A DNA stretch of 27,821 nt from positions 1-27,821 of the forward strand of contig SLSM01000340.1 of the NCBI GenBank assembly GCA_007130445.1, written 5' to 3'. The DNA comes from Trueperaceae bacterium. Lineage in GTDB: Bacteria; Deinococcota; Deinococci; Deinococcales; Trueperaceae. Positions 16,701-23,982 of the stretch are shown piece by piece (position 1 is the first letter of the stretch; each line of letters starts with the position of its first letter). A program made the translations under genes and the position numbers. The notes beneath the pieces are model-generated. The model saw only the letters and a program-made list of their open reading frames with translations, was not told the DNA's origin and did not search any database.

Positions 16701-17150
16701 TCAGCGCCCGCGGGCGACCAACCAGACGAGTTCTCGGCCGCTCCTGAGCACGACCAGGAGTGCGCTCTGGCCGCCGCCGTCGCTGAACACCACGCGCGTA
16801 CGTCGCTCGGAGCCAACGGTGGTCTCGGTCGTCTCGGCGCGGAAGAGCCCTTGCATCAGGAGGTCGCGCTCGACGCCGTACACGAGCGCGCCCTCCAGGC
16901 TGGCGGCGAGGCCGCCCGCGGTGTAGGCCTCCCAGTCGCGCCAGTTGGCGCGATCAGGGACCACGCGCGCGACCAGCGCGTCGACGCCGCTGCCGACGGC
17001 CCTGAGGCTACCGGAGGGCCAGCTGACCGGAGGGAACAGCTGTGACGCGATCGCGGGTGCGAGCGCGACCTCGGCCAGCAGCTGGGCGCTGGCGACGCCG
17101 GGCGTGAGCACCAGGACCATGGCGACGAGTAGCGAGCGCATTCGGTGCAT
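16701..17150 (-). CDS. Small secreted protein of unknown function
   Basis: A 149-residue protein. MHRMRSLLVAMVLVLTPGVASAQ is a signal peptide with cleavage after ASA; the mature part contains FPPVSWPSGSLRAVGSG, a Trp-containing middle (RANWRDWEAYTAGG) and a C-terminal stretch with alternating hydrophobics (RRTRVVFSDGG, SALLVVLRSGRELVWL) that suggests beta-strands. I do not recognise the family. The ATG at 17150 is chosen because TAGGCT lies five bases upstream and TTGACG further up; ATG 17141 is an alternative. The pgi gene follows after 28 bases. Envelope location is inferred from the signal peptide alone. Confidence 0.75.
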   Translation of the reverse strand: MHRMRSLLVAMVLVLTPGVASAQLLAEVALAPAIASQLFPPVSWPSGSLRAVGSGVDALVARVVPDRANWRDWEAYTAGGLAASLEGALVYGVERDLLMQGLFRAETTETTVGSERRTRVVFSDGGGQSALLVVLRSGRELVWLVARGR

Positions 17151-17155
17151 GCGCC

Positions 17156-17186
17156 AGCCTAGCAGGGGCGCACGTGGACGCGTCAA
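17156..17186 (-). promoter_or_regulatory. Candidate promoter for the secreted protein-pgi transcript
   Basis: TTGACG (17186-17181) and TAGGCT (17161-17156) are separated by 19 bases on the minus strand, and the -10 ends five bases before the ATG at 17150. The -35 overlaps the stop codon of the P-type ATPase gene upstream, so the promoter sits largely in the 32-base gap. Confidence 0.5.
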
Positions 17187-19921
17187 CCGCGCATCGCCCT
17201 CCCCGAGCGCACGCGGATGATCCACTTCTCGATCTCGACCACGACGAACACCGTGAGGCCCGCCAGGAGGACGTATCCCCAGTGCTCGAGCGTCAACCCG
17301 GCGACGCCGAACCACAGCTGCATCGCGGGTGTGTAGGTGAAGATCATCTGGAAGACGATCAAGAGGCCGATCGACACGAACACCGCCGGGTTGGTGAAGA
17401 AGCGCCTCGGCGACAGCGGGTTGGCGATCAGGAAGCGGGTGTTGAGCAGGTACGCGAGCTCGCCTGCCACCAGCGTGTTCACGGCGATCGAGCGGGCGAT
17501 GTCGAGGTCGCCGTAGCGCTCGAACATGGTGAAGAACATCAGCAGCGTCAGGCCGCCCATCACGAACGACACGTACACCACCCGCCACACCAGGTAGCTC
17601 GACAGGATCGGTTCGCGTCGATCGCGCGGGGGGCGCCGCATCACGTTCGCCTCGGGCGGCTCGAACGCCAGCGCCAGGGCCAAGGTGACGGCCGTGATCA
17701 TGTTGATCCACAAGATCTGCACGGGGGTGATCGGCAGGTACGGCAGCACCACGAGGACCGACACCATCACCACCAGCGCCTCAGCACCGTTGGTGGGGAG
17801 GATGAACAGGATCGTCTTCTTGAGGTTGTCGTAGATCGCGCGCCCCTCCTCGACGGCGCGCGCGATGGTGGTGAAGTTGTCGTCGGCGAGCACCATCTCG
17901 GAGGCGTCCTTGGCGGCCTCCGATCCCTTGACGCCCATGGCGACCCCGACGTCGGCACGCTTGAGTGCCGGCGCGTCGTTGACCCCGTCACCGGTCATGG
18001 CTGCGACCTCACCGCGCCGCTGCAGCGCCTCGAGCAGCTTGAGCTTGTGCTCGGGGCTGGCGCGGGCGAACACGTCGGTCTCGGCGACGACCTGCTCCAT
18101 GGCGTCGTCGTCGAGCTCGTCGAGCTCCCTGCCCGTCACGGCGCGCGTGCCGTCGCCGATGCCGAGCTGCTGCGCGATCGCGCTGGCGGTGAGCGCGTGG
18201 TCGCCGGTGATCATCACGACGCGGATGCCGGCGCGCTGGCACTGCGCCACCGACGCCTTGACCTCTTCGCGCGGCGGGTCGATCAGTGCGACCAGCCCGA
18301 GCAGTTCGAGGCCGTGCTCCACCTCGTCCGGGCCGAGCTCCTCGAGCGGCTCCCGCGGTCGTTTCACGGCGACCGCGAGCATGCGGTACGCCTCGGAGGC
18401 CAGATCCTGCGACGTCTGGTCCCAACGATCGCGGTCGAGGGGCTCGGCGCTGCCATCCGGGCGCCGCTGTCGGTCGCACATGCCGAACACGCGCTCGGGC
18501 GCACCCTTGACGTAGATCACCTGGCCATGCTCGTCCTCGACCAGGCTGGCGGCGTAGCGCAGGTCGGACTCGAACGGCAGGCGGTCGACGCGCGTGAGGG
18601 CGCGCAGCTCGTCGCGACCGATGCCGAGCTTCTCCGCCAACACGACCACGGCGCCATCGGTGGGGTCGCCGGAGAGCAGCCGCGTCCCGTCGTCGTTGTC
18701 GCGGAACTCGGCCTCGGCGGTCAGGGCGGCAGCCAGGGCGAGTTCATGGAGCTGCTCGTCGTCCCCGGCGCTCGCCCCATCGGCGTCCGTGACCTCACCG
18801 ACCGGTGCGTACCCCTCGCCCGCGACGTCGAACGTCGCGCCCGCCATCACGGCGCGCCGCACCGTCATCTCGTTCTTGGTGAGTGTGCCGGTCTTGTCGG
18901 AGCAGATCACCGTGACCGATCCGAGCGTCTCGACGGCCGGCAGCCGCCTGACGATCGCGCGCTGCCGCGCCATGCGCTGCACGCCGAGCGCGAGGATGAT
19001 CGTGATCACGGCGGGCAGGCCTTCCGGGATCGCCGCGACGGCGAAGCCGATGACGGTGAGGAAGATCTCGTCGAGCGAGTAGCCGCGCACCAGGATGCCG
19101 AAGCCGAACAGGAGCGCGCCGACGGCCAAGATGGCGTAGGCGAGGATGCGCGAGAAGCCGTCGATGGCCGTCAGGAACGGCGTCTTGAGCTGAGTGACCT
19201 GGGAGACCATCTCGCCGATGCGGCCCACCTCGGTCGTACTGGCGGTGGCCACGACGAGGCCGTGGCCGGCGCCGGAGGTGATGGTGGTACCAGCGAACAG
19301 CATCGACGTCCGGTCGCCCAGCGAGGCATCCTCGTCGACCGCCGTGCGGGCCTTCGTCACGGGCACCGACTCACCCGTCAGGGCGGCCTCTTCGGCGCGG
19401 AGGTTGTGCGCCTCCAGCAGCCGCACGTCGGCGGGCACCCGGTCGCCGGACTCGACCAGCACGACGTCGCCTGGCACGAGGTCCTCGGCCGACACCGTCA
19501 CGCGGTGACCATCGCGCAGCGCGACGGCTTGCAGCGCGAGCATGGAGCGCAAGGCGTCGAGCGCTGCCTCGGCCTTGCCTTCCTGGACGTAGCCGATGAT
19601 GGCGTTGATCAAGACGACCGCCAGGATCACGCCGGTCTCGATCCAGTCCGCCAGCGCAGCGGTGACGACGGCTGCGGCGAGCAGCACGTAGATCAGCAGG
19701 TTGTTGAACTGCCGCAGGAAGCGTCGCCACGCCGGAACGGGTGGCTCCTCGGGCAGGCGATTGGGGCCGACCTCCTCGAGCCGCCGTGCTGCGACCTCGG
19801 CACTCAACCCGTCGCGGTCGCTCTCGAGCGAGGAGAGCGCATCCTCCACGCTCAGGGCGTGCCACGGCCGCGCTTCGGTCGGCGTCGCCTCCGCGGCGGA
19901 CTGGGATGGAGGTGTGGGCAT
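17183..19921 (-). CDS. Cation-transporting P-type ATPase (P2-like)
   Basis: A 912-residue membrane pump of the SERCA/PMR1-like class. An N-terminal cation ATPase domain (WHALSVEDALSSLESD) is followed by TGES (182-185), the TM4 motif AAIPEGLPA (297-304), the phosphorylation site DKTGTLT (Asp342), VKGAPE, and the hinge TGDGVNDAP (643-651). There are about ten membrane segments. Ion-site residues: TM4 Glu300 and TM5 Asn711/Glu714 match SERCA Glu309, Asn768 and Glu771, but TM6 reads WINMITAV, with Ala744 where SERCA has Asp800. Calcium transport is therefore uncertain. The ATG at 19921 is chosen for its AAGGG Shine-Dalgarno seven bases upstream. The gene stands alone. Confidence 0.93.
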   Translation of the reverse strand: MPTPPSQSAAEATPTEARPWHALSVEDALSSLESDRDGLSAEVAARRLEEVGPNRLPEEPPVPAWRRFLRQFNNLLIYVLLAAAVVTAALADWIETGVILAVVLINAIIGYVQEGKAEAALDALRSMLALQAVALRDGHRVTVSAEDLVPGDVVLVESGDRVPADVRLLEAHNLRAEEAALTGESVPVTKARTAVDEDASLGDRTSMLFAGTTITSGAGHGLVVATASTTEVGRIGEMVSQVTQLKTPFLTAIDGFSRILAYAILAVGALLFGFGILVRGYSLDEIFLTVIGFAVAAIPEGLPAVITIILALGVQRMARQRAIVRRLPAVETLGSVTVICSDKTGTLTKNEMTVRRAVMAGATFDVAGEGYAPVGEVTDADGASAGDDEQLHELALAAALTAEAEFRDNDDGTRLLSGDPTDGAVVVLAEKLGIGRDELRALTRVDRLPFESDLRYAASLVEDEHGQVIYVKGAPERVFGMCDRQRRPDGSAEPLDRDRWDQTSQDLASEAYRMLAVAVKRPREPLEELGPDEVEHGLELLGLVALIDPPREEVKASVAQCQRAGIRVVMITGDHALTASAIAQQLGIGDGTRAVTGRELDELDDDAMEQVVAETDVFARASPEHKLKLLEALQRRGEVAAMTGDGVNDAPALKRADVGVAMGVKGSEAAKDASEMVLADDNFTTIARAVEEGRAIYDNLKKTILFILPTNGAEALVVMVSVLVVLPYLPITPVQILWINMITAVTLALALAFEPPEANVMRRPPRDRREPILSSYLVWRVVYVSFVMGGLTLLMFFTMFERYGDLDIARSIAVNTLVAGELAYLLNTRFLIANPLSPRRFFTNPAVFVSIGLLIVFQMIFTYTPAMQLWFGVAGLTLEHWGYVLLAGLTVFVVVEIEKWIIRVRSGRAMRG

Positions 19922-19964
19922 GTCGCTTCCCTTCTGGAAGATCGCGAAGACGCGAGGCTGACCC

Positions 19965-19970
19965 ATCGTA
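19965..19970 (-). promoter_or_regulatory. Possible -10 box of the P-type ATPase gene
   Basis: TACGAT on the minus strand would start transcription near 19958 and leave a leader of about 37 bases with the AAGGG site. No convincing -35 is seen. Confidence 0.3.
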
Positions 19971-19981
19971 CCGAGACAGAG

Positions 19982-20015
19982 CGGGTCGGTTGACCCGGTC
20001 GTCCCGAAACGACCG
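19982..20015. repeat. Two adjoining inverted repeats between divergent promoters
   Basis: CGGGTC-GGTT-GACCCG (19982-19997) and CGGTCGT-CCCGAA-ACGACCG (19996-20015) are perfect inverted repeats sharing two bases. They lie upstream of both the ATPase -10 box (minus) and the -10 box at 20050 (plus), so neither transcript should contain them. That fits paired DNA operator sites better than a terminator. Confidence 0.4.
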
Positions 20016-20046
20016 ATGCGCAGCGCGCGTGGCACGGGGTCGGTTG
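19983..20046 (+). repeat. 10-bp direct repeat in the ATPase/DmpA intergenic region
   Basis: GGGTCGGTTG occurs at 19983-19992 and again at 20037-20046, 54 bases apart. The second copy ends four bases before the -10 box at 20050, a position where a bound regulator would touch RNA polymerase. Confidence 0.4.
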
Positions 20047-20049
20047 CGC

Positions 20050-20055
20050 TACCGT
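20050..20055 (+). promoter_or_regulatory. -10 box upstream of the DmpA-like gene
   Basis: TACCGT ends seven bases before an ATG at 20063, the same hexamer and spacing as at the MFS gene. That ATG opens a 15-codon frame rather than the peptidase frame. No -35 was found. Confidence 0.4.
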
Positions 20056-20062
20056 GGGTGCC

Positions 20063-20110
20063 ATGGGGCAGCGGTCGTATGCACGCTGGTGCCGGTCGAC
20101 GTGGACCTGA
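20063..20110 (+). CDS. Possible 15-residue leader peptide
   Basis: The ATG placed for leaderless translation after TACCGT reads MGQRSYARWCRSTWT and stops at TGA 20108-20110. The stop overlaps the GAGG (20109-20112) that serves the peptidase ATG at 20121. It might couple translation of the peptidase to the leader. Alternatively the start is fortuitous, or an indel here has separated it from the peptidase frame. Confidence 0.3.
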   Translation: MGQRSYARWCRSTWT

Positions 20111-20120
20111 GGCGCGCGTG

Positions 20121-21230
20121 ATGGTGCGGGAGCAGTCTGGCGCCGCGGAGCGTCTCCGCGTGCGCGAGCTCGGCGTGGCGCCAGGCGTTCTGGCGACGGG
20201 CACGCTGAACGCCATCACCGACGTCGCCGGGGTGCGGGTCGGCCACGTGACGCTGTGGCAGGGCGAGGGTACGCGCACGGGCGTGACGGTCGTCATGCCC
20301 CACCTGGGGGACTCCTTCGACGAGCGCGTGCCGGCGGGCCTCTTCGTCGCGAACGGCTACGGCAAGCTGATGGGCTCGACGCAGGTGTGTGAGCTCGGCG
20401 AGCTCGAGACGCCGGTGGTGCTGACCAACACCCTCAGCGTCCCGGAGGCCGCCGCTGGACTGATCGACTGGGTCCTCACGCGACCGGGCCATGGCGACGT
20501 TCGCTCGTTGAACCCGTTCGTGGGGGAGACCAATGACGGCGTCTTGAACGACATCCGCGCCCGCGCCGTGCGCCCGGAGCACGTCACCGAGGCGATCGAG
20601 GCCGCGACGGCCGGGCCGGTCGCCGAGGGGTGCGTCGGCGCCGGCACCGGCACCGTGGCGTTCGGTTGGAAGGCGGGCATCGGCACGAGTTCACGGGTGC
20701 TGCCGCGCGCGTTGGGAGGGGCCACCGTCGGCGTGCTCGTGCAGGCCAACCACGGGGGCGTGCTCGAAGTCGATGGCGTCCGTGTGGGAGAGCGACTGGG
20801 CCGCCACGACCTGCACCGCGAGCTGGACCGTGGCGATGCCGATGGCTCGGTGATGGTGGTGATCGCCACCGATGCCCCGCTGTCGGATCGCAACCTGCGC
20901 CGTCTGGCCGTTCGTGCGGCAGCGGGCCTGGCGCGCACCGGCGCGTCGTTCGCGCACGGCTCGGGTGACTACGCGCTGGCGTTCTCGACCGCGCCCGAGG
21001 TGCGCCGGCACGATCGCGGTCGTGCCCCGGAGGCGGCTGCGCCGTGGCCGAACGAGCGCCTCTCACCACTTTCCCAGGCCGTGCTCGAGGCGACCGAAGA
21101 GGCCGTACTCAACGCGCTCACACAGGCCGTCACCGTGCGTGGTTGGCGGGGCCGCGTGGTGGAGGCGCTGCCGCTCGACGCGTTGCGGACGATGCTCGCC
21201 GACAGGCCGGCAGCGACCGGCGCGCGTTGA
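20121..21230 (+). CDS. P1-family aminopeptidase (DmpA-like, self-processing)
   Basis: A 369-residue protein of the DmpA/BapA family, N-terminal nucleophile enzymes that release N-terminal D-amino acids, L-amino acids or beta-alanine from small peptides and cleave themselves into two chains. Family blocks: LNAITDVAGVRVGH, FVGETNDGVLND, GCVGAGTGTVAFGWKAGIGTSSR, and DGSVMVVIATDAPLSDRNLRRLA. The Gly242-Ser243 bond is the expected self-cleavage site with Ser243 as nucleophile. HGSGDYALAFST is near the C-terminus. No signal peptide, so probably cytoplasmic. The ATG at 20121 has GAGG eight bases upstream and gives the usual length; ATGs at 20016 and 20078 are in frame. The serine acetyltransferase gene follows 62 bases later. 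Confidence 0.93.
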   Translation: MVREQSGAAERLRVRELGVAPGVLATGTLNAITDVAGVRVGHVTLWQGEGTRTGVTVVMPHLGDSFDERVPAGLFVANGYGKLMGSTQVCELGELETPVVLTNTLSVPEAAAGLIDWVLTRPGHGDVRSLNPFVGETNDGVLNDIRARAVRPEHVTEAIEAATAGPVAEGCVGAGTGTVAFGWKAGIGTSSRVLPRALGGATVGVLVQANHGGVLEVDGVRVGERLGRHDLHRELDRGDADGSVMVVIATDAPLSDRNLRRLAVRAAAGLARTGASFAHGSGDYALAFSTAPEVRRHDRGRAPEAAAPWPNERLSPLSQAVLEATEEAVLNALTQAVTVRGWRGRVVEALPLDALRTMLADRPAATGAR

Positions 21231-21292
21231 CGCGCACACCGGTCCGAACACAGGCGACGTAGCCCGCCCCCGCGGCGCGCTTGAATGCCCTC

Positions 21293-22150
21293 ATGGCACC
21301 CGAACCCGACGCCGCGCCGCTCACCGCCTTCCTCGCCGAGCGCTTCCGCGACCACGAGGCCTGTACACGCTGCCCACCGACGCGCGTGGTGGCCGCGTGG
21401 TTCGACGAACTGCTCGGGCTCGTCGTGCCGGAGCGCGCCGAGCGCCGATACGGCGACGAGGCGGAGCTCGCAGTGCACTTCGCCGACCTGCGCGTGCGCC
21501 TCGCGAAGCTCATCGCCGTCGCCGCGCCACACGATGCGATCGACGCCGCGGGATGCGCCGAGCGCTTCATGGCCGGCGTACCGGAGCTGCACGCGCACGT
21601 CGACGAGGACGTAAGGGCCATCGAGGCCGGCGACCCCGCGGCGGTGTCGCGCAGCGAGGTCGCGCGCACCTACCCCGGCGTCTTCGCCATCGCGGCGTAC
21701 CGTGTGGCACACGCGCTGCACGTGCTCGGCGTCGCCCTCGTGCCGCGCATCCTGAGCGCCTACGCGCACGGCGCGACCGGGATCGACATCCACCCGGCCG
21801 CGCGCATCGGGCGGAGCTTCTGCATCGACCACGGCACCGGCGTGGTGATCGGCGCGACGAGCGTGATCGGCGACCGCGTCAAGCTCTACCAGGGCGTGAC
21901 GCTCGGCGGCCTGTCGGTCCGCAAGCAAGACGCCGCCGTCAAGCGCCACCCGACCATCGAAGACGACGTCGTCGTCTACGCAGGCGCGACCATCCTCGGT
22001 GGCGATACCGTCATCGGCCGTGGCAGCGTCGTTGGTGGCAACGTCTGGCTCACTCGCAGCGTGCCGCCCGGGACACGCGTGACCTATCGCGTCGCGGTCG
22101 ACCGCGAGGGCCTGGGCACCGAGGTGATCAGCGTGTCGGGCGGCGCCTGA
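21293..22150 (+). CDS. cysE: Serine O-acetyltransferase
   Basis: The enzyme acetylates L-serine with acetyl-CoA, giving O-acetylserine for cysteine synthesis. In 285 residues, a helical N-terminal part (about 1-155) is followed by left-handed beta-helix hexapeptide repeats: GIDIHPAARIG (163-173), IDHGTGVVIGATSVIGDRVKLYQGV, RHPTIEDDVVVYAGATILG and VGGNVWLTRSVPPGT. Asp165, His180 and His219 align with E. coli CysE Asp143, His158 and His193. The long N-terminus looks like the EpsC-type acetyltransferase group. ATG 21293 is chosen; TTGAAT six bases before it could be a -10 box, although a TTG start at 21281 is also in frame. Its stop overlaps the cysM start by one base (TGATG). Confidence 0.93.
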   Translation: MAPEPDAAPLTAFLAERFRDHEACTRCPPTRVVAAWFDELLGLVVPERAERRYGDEAELAVHFADLRVRLAKLIAVAAPHDAIDAAGCAERFMAGVPELHAHVDEDVRAIEAGDPAAVSRSEVARTYPGVFAIAAYRVAHALHVLGVALVPRILSAYAHGATGIDIHPAARIGRSFCIDHGTGVVIGATSVIGDRVKLYQGVTLGGLSVRKQDAAVKRHPTIEDDVVVYAGATILGGDTVIGRGSVVGGNVWLTRSVPPGTRVTYRVAVDREGLGTEVISVSGGA

Positions 22151-23046
22151 TGCGGTTGGTCGACCTGATCGGCAACACGCCGCTGGTGCGGCTCACACGG
22201 TTGGGCGCGCCGCCCGGCGTGGAGCTGTTGGGGAAGCTCGAGGGCCAGAACCCCGGCGGCAGCGTGAAGGACCGCGCGGCGTACGGGATGATCCATGCCG
22301 CCCTCGAGCGTGGCCGTATCGCACCCGGCGACCTGCTGATCGAGGCGACGAGCGGCAACACCGGCATCGCCCTGGCCATGGTGGCCGCCTCGCTGGGCGT
22401 GCGCTTGCGCATCCTCATGCCCGACGACGCCACGGTCGAGCGTGTCAAGACCATGCGCGCGTTCGGCGCCGACGTGGTGTTGACGCCCGCGGAGCGCACG
22501 ATCGAGCACTCGCGTGCGCTGGCCGAGGCCATGGTGGAGGCGGGGGAGGGCGTGATGCTCGATCAGTTCGCGAACCCGGACAACCCCGCCGCCCACGAGC
22601 GCACCACCGGTCCGGAGATCTGGCGCGACACCGGCGGGCGCGTGACGCACTTCGTCTCGTCCATGGGCACCACGGGGACCATCATGGGCGTATCGCGAGC
22701 GCTCAAGGCATGCAATCCGGCCGTGACGATCGTGGGCGTGCAGCCCACCGAGGGATCGAGCATCCCGGGCATCCGGCGTTGGTCGCCGGCGTTCACGCCC
22801 CGCATCTTCGAGCCCGCGCGGGTCGATCGCATCGAGGACGTCAGCGCGGCCGAGGCCGTGGCGACGACCCGCCGCCTGGCGCGCGACGAGGGCGTGTTCG
22901 GCGGCATGAGCAGCGGCGGCGCCGTCACCGCCGCGTTGCGCGTGGCTGGCGAGCTCGACGAGGGCGTCGTCGTGGTGATCGTCTGTGACCGCGGCGACCG
23001 CTACCTGAGCTCGACCCTGTTCGACGACGTGGCCGACACGCGCTGA
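22150..23046 (+). CDS. cysM: Cysteine synthase B (O-acetylserine sulfhydrylase)
   Basis: A PLP enzyme making cysteine from O-acetylserine and sulfide; CysM can also use thiosulfate to make S-sulfocysteine. The 298-residue protein aligns throughout with E. coli CysM rather than CysK: NPGGSVKDRAA with the PLP lysine Lys40, EATSGNTGIALAM (65-77), LDQFANPDNPAAH, SSMGTTGTIMGVSR, EGSSIPGIRRW (201-211) and CDRGDRYLS (279-287). The Arg209-Arg210-Trp211 and Cys279 positions match CysM active-site residues linked with thiosulfate use. Start and stop overlap the acetyltransferase stop (TGATG), so the two are translationally coupled and form a complete two-step cysteine pathway. It converges with the secreted protein gene 34 bases away. 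Confidence 0.95.
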   Translation: MRLVDLIGNTPLVRLTRLGAPPGVELLGKLEGQNPGGSVKDRAAYGMIHAALERGRIAPGDLLIEATSGNTGIALAMVAASLGVRLRILMPDDATVERVKTMRAFGADVVLTPAERTIEHSRALAEAMVEAGEGVMLDQFANPDNPAAHERTTGPEIWRDTGGRVTHFVSSMGTTGTIMGVSRALKACNPAVTIVGVQPTEGSSIPGIRRWSPAFTPRIFEPARVDRIEDVSAAEAVATTRRLARDEGVFGGMSSGGAVTAALRVAGELDEGVVVVIVCDRGDRYLSSTLFDDVADTR

Positions 23047-23080
23047 GCGCGGAGGCCAGGCACGCGTCGCATGAAGCGGT

Positions 23081-23860
23081 TCAGCGAGCGGGTACGAGGC
23101 GGTTGATCTCGAGCTCGAACACGCCGTCGCCGGCGGAGTCGACGAAGTACGGCTGCACCATGATCACGTAGCGTCCAGGTGCCAACAGCAGCGCGAGCGC
23201 CGAGTCGGTGGTGTAGCCGTCGCCGAGCGGCGCGTCGTCGTTGTACGCAAGGCTGTAGCCGTACGGATCGAACAGCTCGAGGGTGGTGTCGAAGCTGGTC
23301 GAACGTGCCTCGATGCCGATCACGGCCGACTCGCTCAGCTCGAAGGCGAAGTGTGCCACCGAGCTCGCACCATCGAGCGTCGCAACCGTGCGGCTCGGAA
23401 CCGCGAGGTCGTCCTGGGCGGCGCGCACACCACCGTCACGGCGAACGACGGTGTAAGGACCGAGGTCCCACGCGCCGTAGCCGCTGATCACGACCACGTA
23501 CGTGCCGGTCTCGGGCAGCGTCGTGCGGATGGCCGAATCGGTGCCCATGCCGACGGGGTCGTCGTCGTTGAACTCCCACAGCGTGCCGTCGGGAGCGTAG
23601 AGCGACAGGTAGGTGTCGAAGGCGTTGCTCGTCGCGAGCAGCTCGACGTACTCGCCGGCCTCACCGCGCAGCGTGAGCACGTCGAGGTACGAGCCGTCCT
23701 TGAAGTTGCGACCGCTCGTGTCGGTCAGGACACCGATGACTGGAACGTGGGGTTCGAGCCGGGGCGCGGCCGAGAGGTAGTAGATCGGGCTGGTGACGGG
23801 CTGCTGCGCCGAGGCGACGGCCACGATCAGCAGCGTGACGAGCACGAGGACGTTCCGCAT
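23081..23860 (-). CDS. Secreted protein with two PPC-like beta domains
   Basis: A 259-residue protein with a signal peptide (MRNVLVLVTLLIVAVASAQQ, cleavage after ASA at 18) and a strong AAGGAG six bases before the ATG. Two related beta-rich repeats follow: one around VELLATSNAFDTYLSLYAP, DGTLWEFNDDDP, TDSAIRTTLPETGTYVVVISG; the other around IGIEARSTSFDTTLELFDP, YGYSLAYNDDAPLGDG, TDSALALLLAPGRYVIMVQP. This is the pattern of bacterial pre-peptidase C-terminal (PPC) domains, usually attached to secreted enzymes; the Asp-rich loops may bind calcium. No catalytic domain is present, so it is probably an envelope or extracellular binding protein. Its exact role is unknown. Confidence 0.85.
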   Translation of the reverse strand: MRNVLVLVTLLIVAVASAQQPVTSPIYYLSAAPRLEPHVPVIGVLTDTSGRNFKDGSYLDVLTLRGEAGEYVELLATSNAFDTYLSLYAPDGTLWEFNDDDPVGMGTDSAIRTTLPETGTYVVVISGYGAWDLGPYTVVRRDGGVRAAQDDLAVPSRTVATLDGASSVAHFAFELSESAVIGIEARSTSFDTTLELFDPYGYSLAYNDDAPLGDGYTTDSALALLLAPGRYVIMVQPYFVDSAGDGVFELEINRLVPAR

Positions 23861-23917
23861 GGGACGCTCCTTCTGGAGGGGGTGCCCGCCGCCTGTGCGA
23901 CGTCCCTCGACCCCTTC

Positions 23918-23923
23918 AGGCTA
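23918..23923 (-). promoter_or_regulatory. Possible -10 box of the PPC-like gene
   Basis: TAGCCT on the minus strand lies about 57 bases before the ATG at 23860. No -35 is apparent, so this is tentative. Confidence 0.2.
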
Positions 23924-23982
23924 CGACGTCCGTCGCGTCGCGCGCCGTGATCGCCGTCGCTCGATCGATGCGTGCATGCGCG

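Noticed and set aside
17174..19993. 939-residue plus-strand open frame opposite the P-type ATPase
   Set aside because: It mirrors the ATPase codon by codon, is His/Asp/Gln-rich, and has no family motif. The ATPase is complete.
20872..22149. N-terminal extension of cysM to 20872
   Set aside because: The extension lies out of frame over the peptidase and acetyltransferase genes. CysM homology starts exactly at 22150.
23047..23080. Terminator between convergent cysM and the PPC-like gene
   Set aside because: The 34-base gap has no stem of useful length and no T-run.
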